The notes beneath the pieces are model-generated. The model had not been told where the DNA came from and ran no database searches. It saw nothing but the letters and a program-made list of their open reading frames with translations. A stretch of DNA of 64,000 nucleotides from Streptomyces sp. NRRL WC-3626 (GTDB taxonomy: Bacteria > Actinomycetota > Actinomycetes > Streptomycetales > Streptomycetaceae), in the NCBI RefSeq assembly GCF_000718785.1, contig NZ_JOCA01000004.1, positions 186,001 to 250,000 on the forward strand, given 5' to 3'. Position numbers and translations under genes: made by a program. Positions 44,526 to 52,958 of this stretch are shown here, one piece after another (the stretch's first letter is position 1; each line of letters starts with the position of its first letter).

Positions 44526-47101
44526 CCGTGCTGAAGACCTCGATGCGCAACTTCTTCGCGCACAAGGGGCGGATGGCGCTGTCCGCGGTGGCGGTGCTGC
44601 TGTCCGTGGCGTTCGTGTGCGGGACGCTGGTCTTCACGGACACCATGAACACGACGTTCGACAAGCTGTTCGCGGCGACCTCCTCGGACGTCACCGTGAG
44701 CGCCAAGGGCGCCTCCGACAGCGGCGAGACCACCTCCGACAACGGCAAGCCGCCGGTGATACCGGCCTCCGTGCTCGACGAGGTCAAGGGCGCGGACGGA
44801 GTGAAGTCGGCCGAGGGCACCGTGTTCTCCACCTCGGTGACCGTCGTCGACGCCGACAAGGACAACCTGTCGCCCACCAGCGGCGCCCCGACCATCGTCG
44901 GCAGCTGGAACGGCAACGACGCCCGCACCATGGAGATCACCTCCGGTGCCGCTCCCCGGGGCGCGGACCAGATCATGGTCGACGCCGACACCGCCGACAA
45001 GCACGACCTGAAGCTCGGTGACGAGATCGGTGTCATCAGCGTCGTCGGCACGCACACCGCGAAGATCTCCGGCATCGCCGACTTCACCGTCACCAACCCC
45101 GGTGCGGCGATCTTCTACCTGGACACCAAGACCGCCCAGCAGACCCTGGTCGGCGAGAGCGGCGTCTACACCAACGTCAACGTCACCGCCGCGGCCGGCG
45201 TCAGCGACGACCAGCTGAAGAAGAACGTCGTGGCCGGACTCGGCGGCGACTACAAGGTGCTGACCGCGCAGGAGACCGCCGAGGCCAACCAGGACAGCGT
45301 CGGCGACTTCATGAACGTCATGAAGTACGCGATGCTCGGCTTCGCCGGGATCGCCTTCCTCGTCGGCATCTTCCTGATCATCAACACCTTCTCCATGCTG
45401 GTCGCCCAGCGCACCCGGGAGATCGGCCTGATGCGGGCCATCGGCTCGTCCCGCAAGCAGGTCAACCGCTCGGTGCTGGTGGAGGCGCTGCTGCTCGGGG
45501 TGTTCGGCTCGGTCCTCGGGGTCGGCGCGGGCGTCGGTCTCGCGGTCGGCCTGATGAAGCTCATGGGCATGGCGGGCATGGACCTGTCCACGGACGACCT
45601 CACGGTGGCCTGGACGACCCCCGCGCTCGGACTGCTCCTCGGCGTGGTCGTCACGGTCCTCGCGGCCTACCTGCCCGCCCGCCGGGCCGGGAAGATCTCG
45701 CCGATGGCCGCGCTGCGCGACGCCGGTACGCCGGCGGACGCCAGGGCCGGCTGGATCCGCGGCGGGATCGGCCTGGTGTTCACCGGTGCCGGCGGCCTCG
45801 CCCTGTACCTCGCGGGCAGCGCGGACAAGGCCACGGACGGCTCGATGTGGCTGGGCCTGGGTGTGGTGCTGTCCCTGATCGGCTTCGTCGTCGTCGGCCC
45901 GGTGCTGGCGAGCGGTGTGGTGCGCGTCCTCGGCGCGATCCTGCTGCGGGCCTTCGGCCCGGTGGGCCGCATGGCCGAGCGCAACGCCCTGCGCAATCCG
46001 CGCCGGACCGGTGCGACGGGCGCCGCGCTGATGATCGGCCTGGCGCTGGTGGCGTGCCTGTCCGTGGTCGGCTCGTCGATGGTCGCCTCGGCGACGGAGG
46101 AGCTCGACAAGACGGTCGGCACGGACTTCATCATCCAGTCCGACACCGGTCAGGTGATCACCCCGCAGGCCGTCGAGGCCGTGAAGAACACGCCCGAGCT
46201 GGAGCGGGTCACCGAGTACAAGTGGACCGAGGCCGACTTCACCACGCCCGACGGCAGGACGTCCAAGGACACGGCGATCACCGCGGCCGACCCGACGTAC
46301 GCGACCGACCTGCGGGTCGAGACGGTCGCGGGCAAGCTGGCCGACGCGTACGAGCCCGGTGCGATGTCCGTGCACGAGGACTACGCCAAGGACCACGGGA
46401 TCAAGCTCGGCTCGAAGGTCGACGTCGCGTTCAAGGACGGTGAGACGGGCTCGCTGACGGTCCGGGCGATCACCAGCAGCGAGGGCGTCATCGACGCCGG
46501 CGCGATGTACACGTCCATCGAGACCCTCGCCCGGTATGTGCCGGCCGACAGGATGCCGCTCGACACGCTGGTCTTCGCCTCGGCCAAGGACGGGCAGCAG
46601 GAGGCCGCGTACAAGACGCTGAAGGAGTCGCTGCACGACTACCCGCAGTACACCGTGCGGGACCAGACGGACTACAAGGAGGCGCTGCAGGACCAGATCG
46701 GCCAGCTGCTGAACATGATCTACGGCCTGCTGGCCCTGGCGATCGTCGTCGCGATCCTCGGTGTGGTGAACACGCTGGCCCTGTCGGTGGTGGAACGCAC
46801 CCGGGAGATCGGCCTGATGCGGGCCATCGGCCTCTCGCGCCGGCAGCTGCGCCGCATGATCCGCATGGAGTCGGTGGTGATCGCCCTCTTCGGCGCGCTG
46901 CTGGGGCTCGGGCTGGGGATGGGCTGGGGCGCCACGGCGCAGCAGCTGCTCGCGCTGGAGGGTCTGAAGGTGCTCGACATTCCGTGGCCGACGATCACGG
47001 GCGTGTTCATCGGCTCGGCCTTCGTGGGTCTGTTCGCGGCACTGGTGCCGGCGTTCCGGGCGGGGCGGATGAACGTCCTGAACGCGATCGCCACGGAATA
47101 G
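44522..47101 (+). CDS. MacB/FtsX-type ABC transporter permease
   Basis: An 859-residue permease with duplicated FtsX-type modules. It has an N-terminal transmembrane helix, a large extracytoplasmic domain (residues ~40-260), three helices (MKYAMLGFAGIAFLVGIFLIINTFS ... RTREIGLMRAIGSSRKQV), a middle group of membrane helices, a second extracytoplasmic domain (~540-720), and a final FtsX module with the same TREIGLMRAIGLSRRQLRR motif. This is the expected ~850-residue actinobacterial form. It is coupled to the ATPase by overlap. A stem-loop follows the stop. Confidence 0.94.
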   Translation: MTVLKTSMRNFFAHKGRMALSAVAVLLSVAFVCGTLVFTDTMNTTFDKLFAATSSDVTVSAKGASDSGETTSDNGKPPVIPASVLDEVKGADGVKSAEGTVFSTSVTVVDADKDNLSPTSGAPTIVGSWNGNDARTMEITSGAAPRGADQIMVDADTADKHDLKLGDEIGVISVVGTHTAKISGIADFTVTNPGAAIFYLDTKTAQQTLVGESGVYTNVNVTAAAGVSDDQLKKNVVAGLGGDYKVLTAQETAEANQDSVGDFMNVMKYAMLGFAGIAFLVGIFLIINTFSMLVAQRTREIGLMRAIGSSRKQVNRSVLVEALLLGVFGSVLGVGAGVGLAVGLMKLMGMAGMDLSTDDLTVAWTTPALGLLLGVVVTVLAAYLPARRAGKISPMAALRDAGTPADARAGWIRGGIGLVFTGAGGLALYLAGSADKATDGSMWLGLGVVLSLIGFVVVGPVLASGVVRVLGAILLRAFGPVGRMAERNALRNPRRTGATGAALMIGLALVACLSVVGSSMVASATEELDKTVGTDFIIQSDTGQVITPQAVEAVKNTPELERVTEYKWTEADFTTPDGRTSKDTAITAADPTYATDLRVETVAGKLADAYEPGAMSVHEDYAKDHGIKLGSKVDVAFKDGETGSLTVRAITSSEGVIDAGAMYTSIETLARYVPADRMPLDTLVFASAKDGQQEAAYKTLKESLHDYPQYTVRDQTDYKEALQDQIGQLLNMIYGLLALAIVVAILGVVNTLALSVVERTREIGLMRAIGLSRRQLRRMIRMESVVIALFGALLGLGLGMGWGATAQQLLALEGLKVLDIPWPTITGVFIGSAFVGLFAALVPAFRAGRMNVLNAIATE

Positions 47102-47128
47102 CCACCGCATACGGGGGTTGCGGGGGAA

Positions 47129-47175
47129 ACACCCGGTGCGGGGGAGTCCTTGGGGGACTTTCCCGCACCGGGTGT
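47129..47175 (+). terminator. Hairpin after the ABC permease gene
   Basis: ACACCCGGTGCGGG (47129-47142) pairs perfectly with CCCGCACCGGGTGT (47162-47175), with a further AGTCC/GGACT pairing inside. There is no U-run. The remaining ~230 bp before mfd carry no gene and include a copy of a dispersed repeat at 47238-47257. Confidence 0.75.
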
Positions 47176-47237
47176 CCGGCTGTGCGACCGATGCGCGCGG
47201 CGAGGGTCCTCCGGCTGCGGCCGAGTGGGGGTTGGTC

Positions 47238-47257
47238 GCGCGGTTCCCCGCGCCCCT
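47238..47257. repeat. Dispersed intergenic repeat, copy 1
   Basis: GCGCGGTTCCCCGCGCCCCT differs at one base from the sequence at 59281-59300. Both lie in short intergenic gaps. The motif recalls a common Streptomyces intergenic repeat; genome-wide copy number was not checked. Confidence 0.6.
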
Positions 47258-47403
47258 TCGGGCCGGACCACTCCGGCCGTCAACCGGCGTCGTCCACAGC
47301 CCCCGGCACCCGCCCGCGCGGCGACGTACGCTGGAGAGCACCCCGGCCCGCCACGCGTGTCGGGCCCGTCGTGTTGCACACCCCCGGACGGAAAGCGCCC
47401 CGA

Positions 47404-50400
47404 ATGAGCCTGCACGGTCTGCTCGACGCCGTAGTCAAGGACACCGCCCTCGCGGAGGCGGTCGCCGCCGCCGCGGACGGCAACCGTATGCACGTCGACC
47501 TCGTCGGCCCGCCCGCCGCCCGCCCCTTCGCGGTCGCCGCGCTCGCCCGCGACACCGGCCGCCCCGTCCTCGCGGTCACGGCGACGGGCCGCGAGGCAGA
47601 GGACCTGGCCGCGGCCCTGCGCTCCCTGCTCCCGCCCGAGGGCGTCGTGGAGTACCCGTCCTGGGAGACACTCCCGCACGAGCGCCTCAGCCCCCGCAGC
47701 GACACCGTCGGCCGCCGTCTCGCCGTACTGCGCCGTCTCGCCCACCCCCGGCAGGACGACCCCGGGACCGGCCCGGTCTCCGTCGTCGTGGCGCCCGTAC
47801 GCTCCGTGCTCCAGCCGCAGGTCAAGGGCCTGGGCGACCTGGAACCGGTAGCGCTGCGGACAGGGCGGAGCGCCGACCTGAACGAGATCGTCGAGGCCCT
47901 CGCCGCCGCCGCGTACGCACGCGTGGAGCTCGTCGAGAAGCGCGGCGAGTTCGCCGTACGCGGCGGCATCCTCGACGTGTTCCCGCCCACCGAGGAACAC
48001 CCCCTGCGGGTGGAGTTCTGGGGCGACGACGTCGAGGAGATCCGCTACTTCAAGGTCGCCGACCAGCGCTCCCTGGAGGTCGCCGAGCACGGCCTGTGGG
48101 CCCCGCCCTGCCGCGAACTCCTGCTCACAAACGACGTACGCGAGCGCGCGCGGGTCCTCGCCGAGCAGCACCCGGAGCTCGGCGAACTGCTCGGCAGGAT
48201 CGCCGAGGGCATCGCCGTCGAGGGCATGGAATCCCTCGCCCCCGTCCTCGTGGACGACATGGAGCTGCTGCTCGACGTGCTGCCCGAGGGATCCATGGCC
48301 GTCGTCTGCGACCCGGAGAGGGTGCGGACCCGGGCCACCGACCTGGTGGCGACGAGCCAGGAGTTCCTCCAGGCGTCCTGGGCCGCCACGGCCGGCGGAG
48401 GCGAGGCGCCCATCGACGTCGGCGCCGCCTCCCTGTGGTCCCTCGCGGACGTCCGCGACCGGGCCCGCGAGCTGGACATGATGTGGTGGTCGGTGTCGCC
48501 GTTCGCGGCCGACGAAGAGCTCGACAGCGACACCCTCAAGCTCGGCATGCACGCCCCCGAGACCTACCGCGGCGACACCGCGCGGGCGCTCGCCGACACC
48601 AAGGGCTGGCTCGCCGACGGCTGGCGCACGGTGTTCGTCACCGAGGGCCACGGCCCGGCCTCCCGCACGGTCGAGGTGCTCGGCGGTGAGGGCATCGCCG
48701 CCCGGCTCGACACGGACCTCGGCGACATCACCCCCTCCCTGGTGCACGTCTCCTGCGGCTGCATCGACCACGGCTTCGTCGACCCGGCGCTCAAGCTGGC
48801 CGTCCTCACCGAGACCGACCTGACCGGTCAGAAGGCGTCCGGCCGCGAGGGCGCCCGGATGCCGGCCCGGCGCCGCAAGACCATCGACCCGCTCACCCTG
48901 GAGCCGGGCGACTACATCGTCCACGAGCAGCACGGCGTGGGCCGCTACATCGAGATGGTGCAGCGCACCGTGCAGGGCGCCACCCGTGAGTACCTGGTCG
49001 TGGAGTACGCCCCCGCCAAGCGCGGCCAGCCCGGCGACCGGCTCTACATCCCCACCGACCAGCTGGAGCAGATCACCAAGTACGTCGGCGGCGAGGCCCC
49101 CACCCTGCACCGCCTGGGCGGCGCCGACTGGACCAAGACCAAGGCGCGCGCCAAGAAGGCCGTCAAGGAGATCGCCGCCGACCTGATCAAGCTCTACAGC
49201 GCGCGCATGGCGGCCCCCGGCCACACCTTCGGGCCCGACACACCGTGGCAGCGCGAGCTGGAGGACGCGTTCCCGTACGCGGAGACGCCCGACCAGCTCA
49301 CCACCATCGCCGAGGTCAAGGAGGACATGGAGAAGTCGGTCCCCATGGACCGGCTGATCTGCGGCGACGTCGGCTACGGCAAGACGGAGATCGCGGTACG
49401 GGCCGCGTTCAAGGCCGTACAGGACGGCAAGCAGGTGGCCGTGCTCGTCCCCACCACGCTGCTGGTGCAGCAGCACTTCGGGACGTTCGGCGAGCGGTAC
49501 GCGCAGTTCCCGGTGAAGGTGAGGGCGCTGTCCCGCTTCCAGACCGACACGGAGGCGAAGGCGACCCTGGAGGGGCTGCGCGAGGGTTCGGTGGACGTCG
49601 TCATCGGCACCCACCGCCTGTTCTCCTCGGAGACCAAGTTCAAGGACCTGGGCCTGGTCATCGTCGACGAGGAGCAGCGCTTCGGTGTCGAGCACAAGGA
49701 GCAGCTGAAGAAGCTCCGCGCCAACGTCGACGTACTGACGATGTCCGCCACCCCCATCCCGCGCACCCTGGAGATGGCGGTGACCGGCATCCGCGAGATG
49801 TCGACGATCACCACCCCGCCGGAGGAGCGCCACCCGGTGCTGACCTTCGTCGGCCCGTACGAGCAGAAGCAGATCGGCGCCGCCATCCGCCGCGAACTGC
49901 TGCGTGAGGGCCAGGTGTTCTACATCCACAACCGGGTCGAGTCGATCGACCGCGCGGCGGCCCGGCTGCGCGAGATCGTGCCCGAGGCGCGGATCGCGAC
50001 CGCGCACGGGCAGATGTCGGAGTCGGCGCTGGAGCAGGTCGTCGTCGACTTCTGGGAGAAGAAGTTCGACGTACTGGTGTCGACGACGATCGTCGAGTCC
50101 GGCATCGACATCTCCAACGCCAACACCCTCATCGTGGAGCGCGGCGACAACTTCGGCCTCAGCCAGCTGCACCAGCTGCGCGGCCGCGTGGGACGAGGGC
50201 GCGAGCGCGGGTACGCCTACTTCCTGTACCCGCCGGAGAAGCCGCTGACGGAGACCGCGCACGAGCGGCTCGCGACGATCGCCCAGCACACCGAGATGGG
50301 CGCGGGCATGTACGTGGCGATGAAGGACCTGGAGATCCGCGGCGCGGGCAACCTCCTCGGCGGCGAGCAGTCCGGCCATATCGCGGGTGTCGGCTTCGAC

Positions 50401-50937
50401 CTGTACGTGCGGATGGTGGGCGAGGCGGTCGCGGACTACCGGCGTCAGCTGGAGACCGGGGAGATCGAGGAGGAGCCGCCGCTCGAGGTGAAGATCGAGC
50501 TGCCCGTCGACGCGCACGTCCCGCACGACTACGCGCCCGGCGAGCGGCTGCGCCTCCAGGCGTACCGGGCGATCGCCTCCGCGAACAGCGAGGAGGACAT
50601 CAAAGCCGTACGCGAGGAACTCGTCGACCGCTACGGCAAGCTGCCGGAGCCGGTGGAGAACCTGCTGCTGGTGGCGGGGCTGCGGATGCTGGCCCGCGCG
50701 TGCGGCGTCGGCGAGATCGTGCTCCAGGGCACCAACATCCGCTTCGCGCCGGTGGAGTTGCGCGAGTCGCAGGAACTGCGCCTGAAGCGCCTCTACCCCG
50801 GTACGGTCATCAAGGCGACCGCGCATCAGGTGCTGGTACCGCGCCCGAAGACCGCGAAGGTGGGCGGCAAGCCGCTGATCGGGCGGGAACTGCTGGGCTG
50901 GGTCGGGGAGTTCCTGACGTCGGTGCTGGGCTCCTGA
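47404..50937 (+). CDS. mfd: Transcription-repair coupling factor Mfd
   Basis: A 1177-residue SF2 translocase that removes RNA polymerase stalled at DNA lesions and recruits UvrA. The N-terminal UvrB-like module (HVDLVGPPAARPFAVAAL ... ATGREAEDLAAAL) is followed by the polymerase-interacting domain (LEPGDYIVHEQHGVGRYIEM, ~residue 500). The helicase motor has GDVGYGKTEIAVRAA (Walker A, ~657), IVDEEQRFGV, MSATPIPRTLEM and STTIVESGIDI. A C-terminal UvrA-binding regulatory domain closes the protein. The ATG at 47404 gives the family length; upstream frame is open but non-coding. Confidence 0.97.
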   Translation: MSLHGLLDAVVKDTALAEAVAAAADGNRMHVDLVGPPAARPFAVAALARDTGRPVLAVTATGREAEDLAAALRSLLPPEGVVEYPSWETLPHERLSPRSDTVGRRLAVLRRLAHPRQDDPGTGPVSVVVAPVRSVLQPQVKGLGDLEPVALRTGRSADLNEIVEALAAAAYARVELVEKRGEFAVRGGILDVFPPTEEHPLRVEFWGDDVEEIRYFKVADQRSLEVAEHGLWAPPCRELLLTNDVRERARVLAEQHPELGELLGRIAEGIAVEGMESLAPVLVDDMELLLDVLPEGSMAVVCDPERVRTRATDLVATSQEFLQASWAATAGGGEAPIDVGAASLWSLADVRDRARELDMMWWSVSPFAADEELDSDTLKLGMHAPETYRGDTARALADTKGWLADGWRTVFVTEGHGPASRTVEVLGGEGIAARLDTDLGDITPSLVHVSCGCIDHGFVDPALKLAVLTETDLTGQKASGREGARMPARRRKTIDPLTLEPGDYIVHEQHGVGRYIEMVQRTVQGATREYLVVEYAPAKRGQPGDRLYIPTDQLEQITKYVGGEAPTLHRLGGADWTKTKARAKKAVKEIAADLIKLYSARMAAPGHTFGPDTPWQRELEDAFPYAETPDQLTTIAEVKEDMEKSVPMDRLICGDVGYGKTEIAVRAAFKAVQDGKQVAVLVPTTLLVQQHFGTFGERYAQFPVKVRALSRFQTDTEAKATLEGLREGSVDVVIGTHRLFSSETKFKDLGLVIVDEEQRFGVEHKEQLKKLRANVDVLTMSATPIPRTLEMAVTGIREMSTITTPPEERHPVLTFVGPYEQKQIGAAIRRELLREGQVFYIHNRVESIDRAAARLREIVPEARIATAHGQMSESALEQVVVDFWEKKFDVLVSTTIVESGIDISNANTLIVERGDNFGLSQLHQLRGRVGRGRERGYAYFLYPPEKPLTETAHERLATIAQHTEMGAGMYVAMKDLEIRGAGNLLGGEQSGHIAGVGFDLYVRMVGEAVADYRRQLETGEIEEEPPLEVKIELPVDAHVPHDYAPGERLRLQAYRAIASANSEEDIKAVREELVDRYGKLPEPVENLLLVAGLRMLARACGVGEIVLQGTNIRFAPVELRESQELRLKRLYPGTVIKATAHQVLVPRPKTAKVGGKPLIGRELLGWVGEFLTSVLGS

Positions 50938-50956
50938 CCCGGACGTGAGAAGCCGC

Positions 50957-50978
50957 CCACGGCGTCGGCTCGCCGTGG
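50957..50978. terminator. Terminator between mfd and the small antitoxin-like gene
   Basis: CCACGGCG-tcggct-CGCCGTGG forms an 8-bp stem between convergent genes, with outer GTGAG/CTCAC pairing. Confidence 0.65.
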
Positions 50979-51003
50979 ACGGCCCTCACGAGTGCGCGAG
51001 ACC

Positions 51004-51189
51004 CTACGGCTGGTCCGGACGGTCGCGGTCCATGCCCAGCCGGCGTTCGGCCTGCTGCTGACCGGTGTCGATCTGCTGCTCGTACTTGCCACCGGTCCTC
51101 TCGTTCATTTTCTTCTCCGCGGCGTCCGAGGCCTGCTTGGCCTTGTCGCGCGCCGCCTTGTTGCCCTTGAGCTTGTCGAGGATGCCCAT
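51004..51189 (-). CDS. Small Rv0909/MT0933-like antitoxin-family protein
   Basis: A 61-residue, highly charged helical protein (MGILDKLKGNKAARDKAKQ ... GGKYEQQIDTGQQQAERRLG) matching the small MT0933-like 'antitoxin' family. The ATG at 51189 has a perfect AAGGAG with 8-nt spacing. The family name derives from a mycobacterial toxin-antitoxin proposal; many Streptomyces homologues lack a toxin partner. The nearest nuclease-like gene is the divergent HNH lipoprotein 165 bp away. It could equally be a general stress protein. Confidence 0.75.
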   Translation of the reverse strand: MGILDKLKGNKAARDKAKQASDAAEKKMNERTGGKYEQQIDTGQQQAERRLGMDRDRPDQP

Positions 51190-51353
51190 GCAGGAGCTCC
51201 TTTTCGGAGGGGACTCACCACCGACCATACGCGCGCTTTGTCCCAAATGCCCATGGGGCCCCGAATTGGTCTGGACCTCTCACTCGTTACGGTGACTTCC
51301 GGATCGATGCGTTCATGCCAGGGCAGAAGACCTGAGAACAGAGGAGGGGCGCG

Positions 51354-52139
51354 GTGACGCGGAACAAGGGGTGGGGCGTGCGGGCGGGACGTACGGCGCC
51401 GGCGGTGATCGCCGCGGTGGCTCTCCTGGCCGGCTGCGAGGGACTGGACGATCCGGGTGCCGGCTCCCCGGGGGGCGGCAAAGGCGCGGGCGCCGCCTCC
51501 GACGGGCGCGCCGTCAGCCCGCTGGACAACCCGGACGGCACCAAGCCGGGCCTCGCCCCGGTGACGGGCGACGCGGACCGGGACGCGGCCGTCGCGATCA
51601 TCACCAAGGTGACCACCAAGGGCCGCGGCCCGAAGACCGGCTACGACCGCGACGAGTTCGGCTACGCCTGGATGGACACGGCCGACGGCGTCCCGCTCGC
51701 CCGGAACGGGTGCGACACCCGGAACGATCTGCTCCAGCGCGACGGGCAGGAGCTGCGGTTCAAGTCCGGTTCCGACTGTGTGGTGATCGCCATGACGCTG
51801 GACGACCCGTACACCGGGACGACGATCGAGTGGCGCAAGCAGAAGGCCGCCGAGGTGCAGATAGACCACGTCGTGCCGCTCTCCTACAGCTGGCAGATGG
51901 GGTCCTCGCGCTGGCCGGAGGCGAAGCGGAAGCAGCTGGCGAACGACACCCTCAATCTGATCCCCGTACAGGGGCGCGCCAACTCGGCCAAGAGCGACTC
52001 CGGCCCGGCGTCCTGGCTGCCGCCGGACAAGGGCATCCGGTGCGCGTACGCGGTCCGGTTCGCGCAGGTCGCCGTCAAGTACGAGATGCCGGTGACGACG
52101 GCCGACCGGCGGATGATGCTGGAGCAGTGCGGCGGCTGA
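51354..52139 (+). CDS. Secreted HNH (GmrSD C-terminal/DUF1524-type) lipoprotein nuclease
   Basis: A 261-residue lipoprotein with a lipobox VALLAGC at residues ~22-28 and an extracytoplasmic nuclease domain. The HNH-type core is AEVQIDHVVPLSYSWQMG followed by LANDTLNLIPVQGRANSAKSD. Cysteine pairs (NGCDTRNDLL / SDCVVIAM; IRCAYAV / EQCGG) suggest disulfides. It should degrade extracellular DNA at the cell surface, a common Streptomyces enzyme type. The GTG start is short of a strong ribosome-binding site except GAGGAGGGGC just upstream. It is divergent from the small antitoxin-like gene. Confidence 0.87.
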   Translation: MTRNKGWGVRAGRTAPAVIAAVALLAGCEGLDDPGAGSPGGGKGAGAASDGRAVSPLDNPDGTKPGLAPVTGDADRDAAVAIITKVTTKGRGPKTGYDRDEFGYAWMDTADGVPLARNGCDTRNDLLQRDGQELRFKSGSDCVVIAMTLDDPYTGTTIEWRKQKAAEVQIDHVVPLSYSWQMGSSRWPEAKRKQLANDTLNLIPVQGRANSAKSDSGPASWLPPDKGIRCAYAVRFAQVAVKYEMPVTTADRRMMLEQCGG

Positions 52140-52156
52140 GCGGACCGTGACCGGGT

Positions 52157-52195
52157 GCCCGGCCGTCCGGTCCGGCCCGTGGTGAACGGCCGGGC
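52157..52195. terminator. Terminator between the nuclease and the Asp/Lys-rich protein gene
   Basis: GCCCGGCCGT (52157-52166) pairs perfectly with ACGGCCGGGC (52186-52195) between convergent genes. Confidence 0.7.
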
Positions 52196-52254
52196 GCGCT
52201 GTCGAACCGCGGCGGATACGGCTTGCCCTCGGCGGCGACGTACGGCGTCCGACC

Positions 52255-52746
52255 TCAGAAGTTGCCGGTGCCGAGCAGTTCGCCGTCGGCGTCGTAGACG
52301 GTGACGAGACCGTTGTCGCTCTGCTTCCAGTCGGCGAACGCCGACGCGAGCAGCTTGGCGGGGCCCGTCCCCTCGCCCATGATCCCGCCGGTGAAGTCGG
52401 TGTAGATGTCGGCGGCGTCGAGGATGTCGTTCTGCTCCTCCGCCCCCTGGACCTTGGTGACGTGCGCGACGGCGTCCTTCTCCTGCGGCGTCCCGTTCTT
52501 CTGCACGAACGCCTTGAACCGGTCGGCCTGGGACGCCTTCTCGGTGCCCTTGTCCTCGGCGGGCTTCGCGTCGGACTTCGTGTCGGACTTCGCGTCCGCC
52601 TTCGTGCCACCGGACTGCTGCTCCGCGGACGCCGAGGTGCCCGAGTCGCCGGAACCGCCGTCCGAGTCACCGGAGTTCGCCGAGACGGCGCCGATGACGA
52701 CGATCCCCACGACGGCGCCCAGCGCGATCTTGGTCTTCATGCCCAT
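52255..52746 (-). CDS. Membrane-anchored or secreted protein of unknown function
   Basis: A 163-residue protein. An N-terminal hydrophobic segment (KIALGAVVGIVVIGAVSA) is followed by a Ser/Gly/Asp and Lys-rich low-complexity linker (~residues 25-75). The C-terminal globular part is QADRFKAFVQKNGTPQEKDAVAHVTKVQ ... GLVTVYDADGELLGTGNF. The ATG at 52746 follows GGGAGGGG. No catalytic residues are recognised. It lies divergent from the DNA-methylase-like gene across a relatively AT-rich promoter region. Confidence 0.75.
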   Translation of the reverse strand: MGMKTKIALGAVVGIVVIGAVSANSGDSDGGSGDSGTSASAEQQSGGTKADAKSDTKSDAKPAEDKGTEKASQADRFKAFVQKNGTPQEKDAVAHVTKVQGAEEQNDILDAADIYTDFTGGIMGEGTGPAKLLASAFADWKQSDNGLVTVYDADGELLGTGNF

Positions 52747-52958
52747 GGCTGATTCCCCTCCCATACCGGCGACCGCCGTCCGTCGGCGACCGCTCGTTCG
52801 CGGGGTCAATGAGACCAGAGTGTGTGTATCGCGTCAACATGGTTTACGTGCATGTCGCAGTGCTGACCCGTGAACTATATGTTCTTATGCTTGTCTGTAT
52901 ACTCGTCGCCACACAAGGCGCGCAGGTAACAGGGCGAAGGCGGGGCGGGGTGCCGGGC

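Noticed and set aside
46720..50826. Long minus-strand open frame opposite mfd
   Set aside because: Mirror of the mfd coding sequence; no domain features, and mfd is unambiguous.
52872..52884. GAAC-TATAT-GTTC resembling an actinobacterial LexA (SOS) box
   Set aside because: The spacer is 5 nt, whereas the SOS box has GAAC-N4-GTTC; the off-by-one spacing makes LexA binding unlikely.
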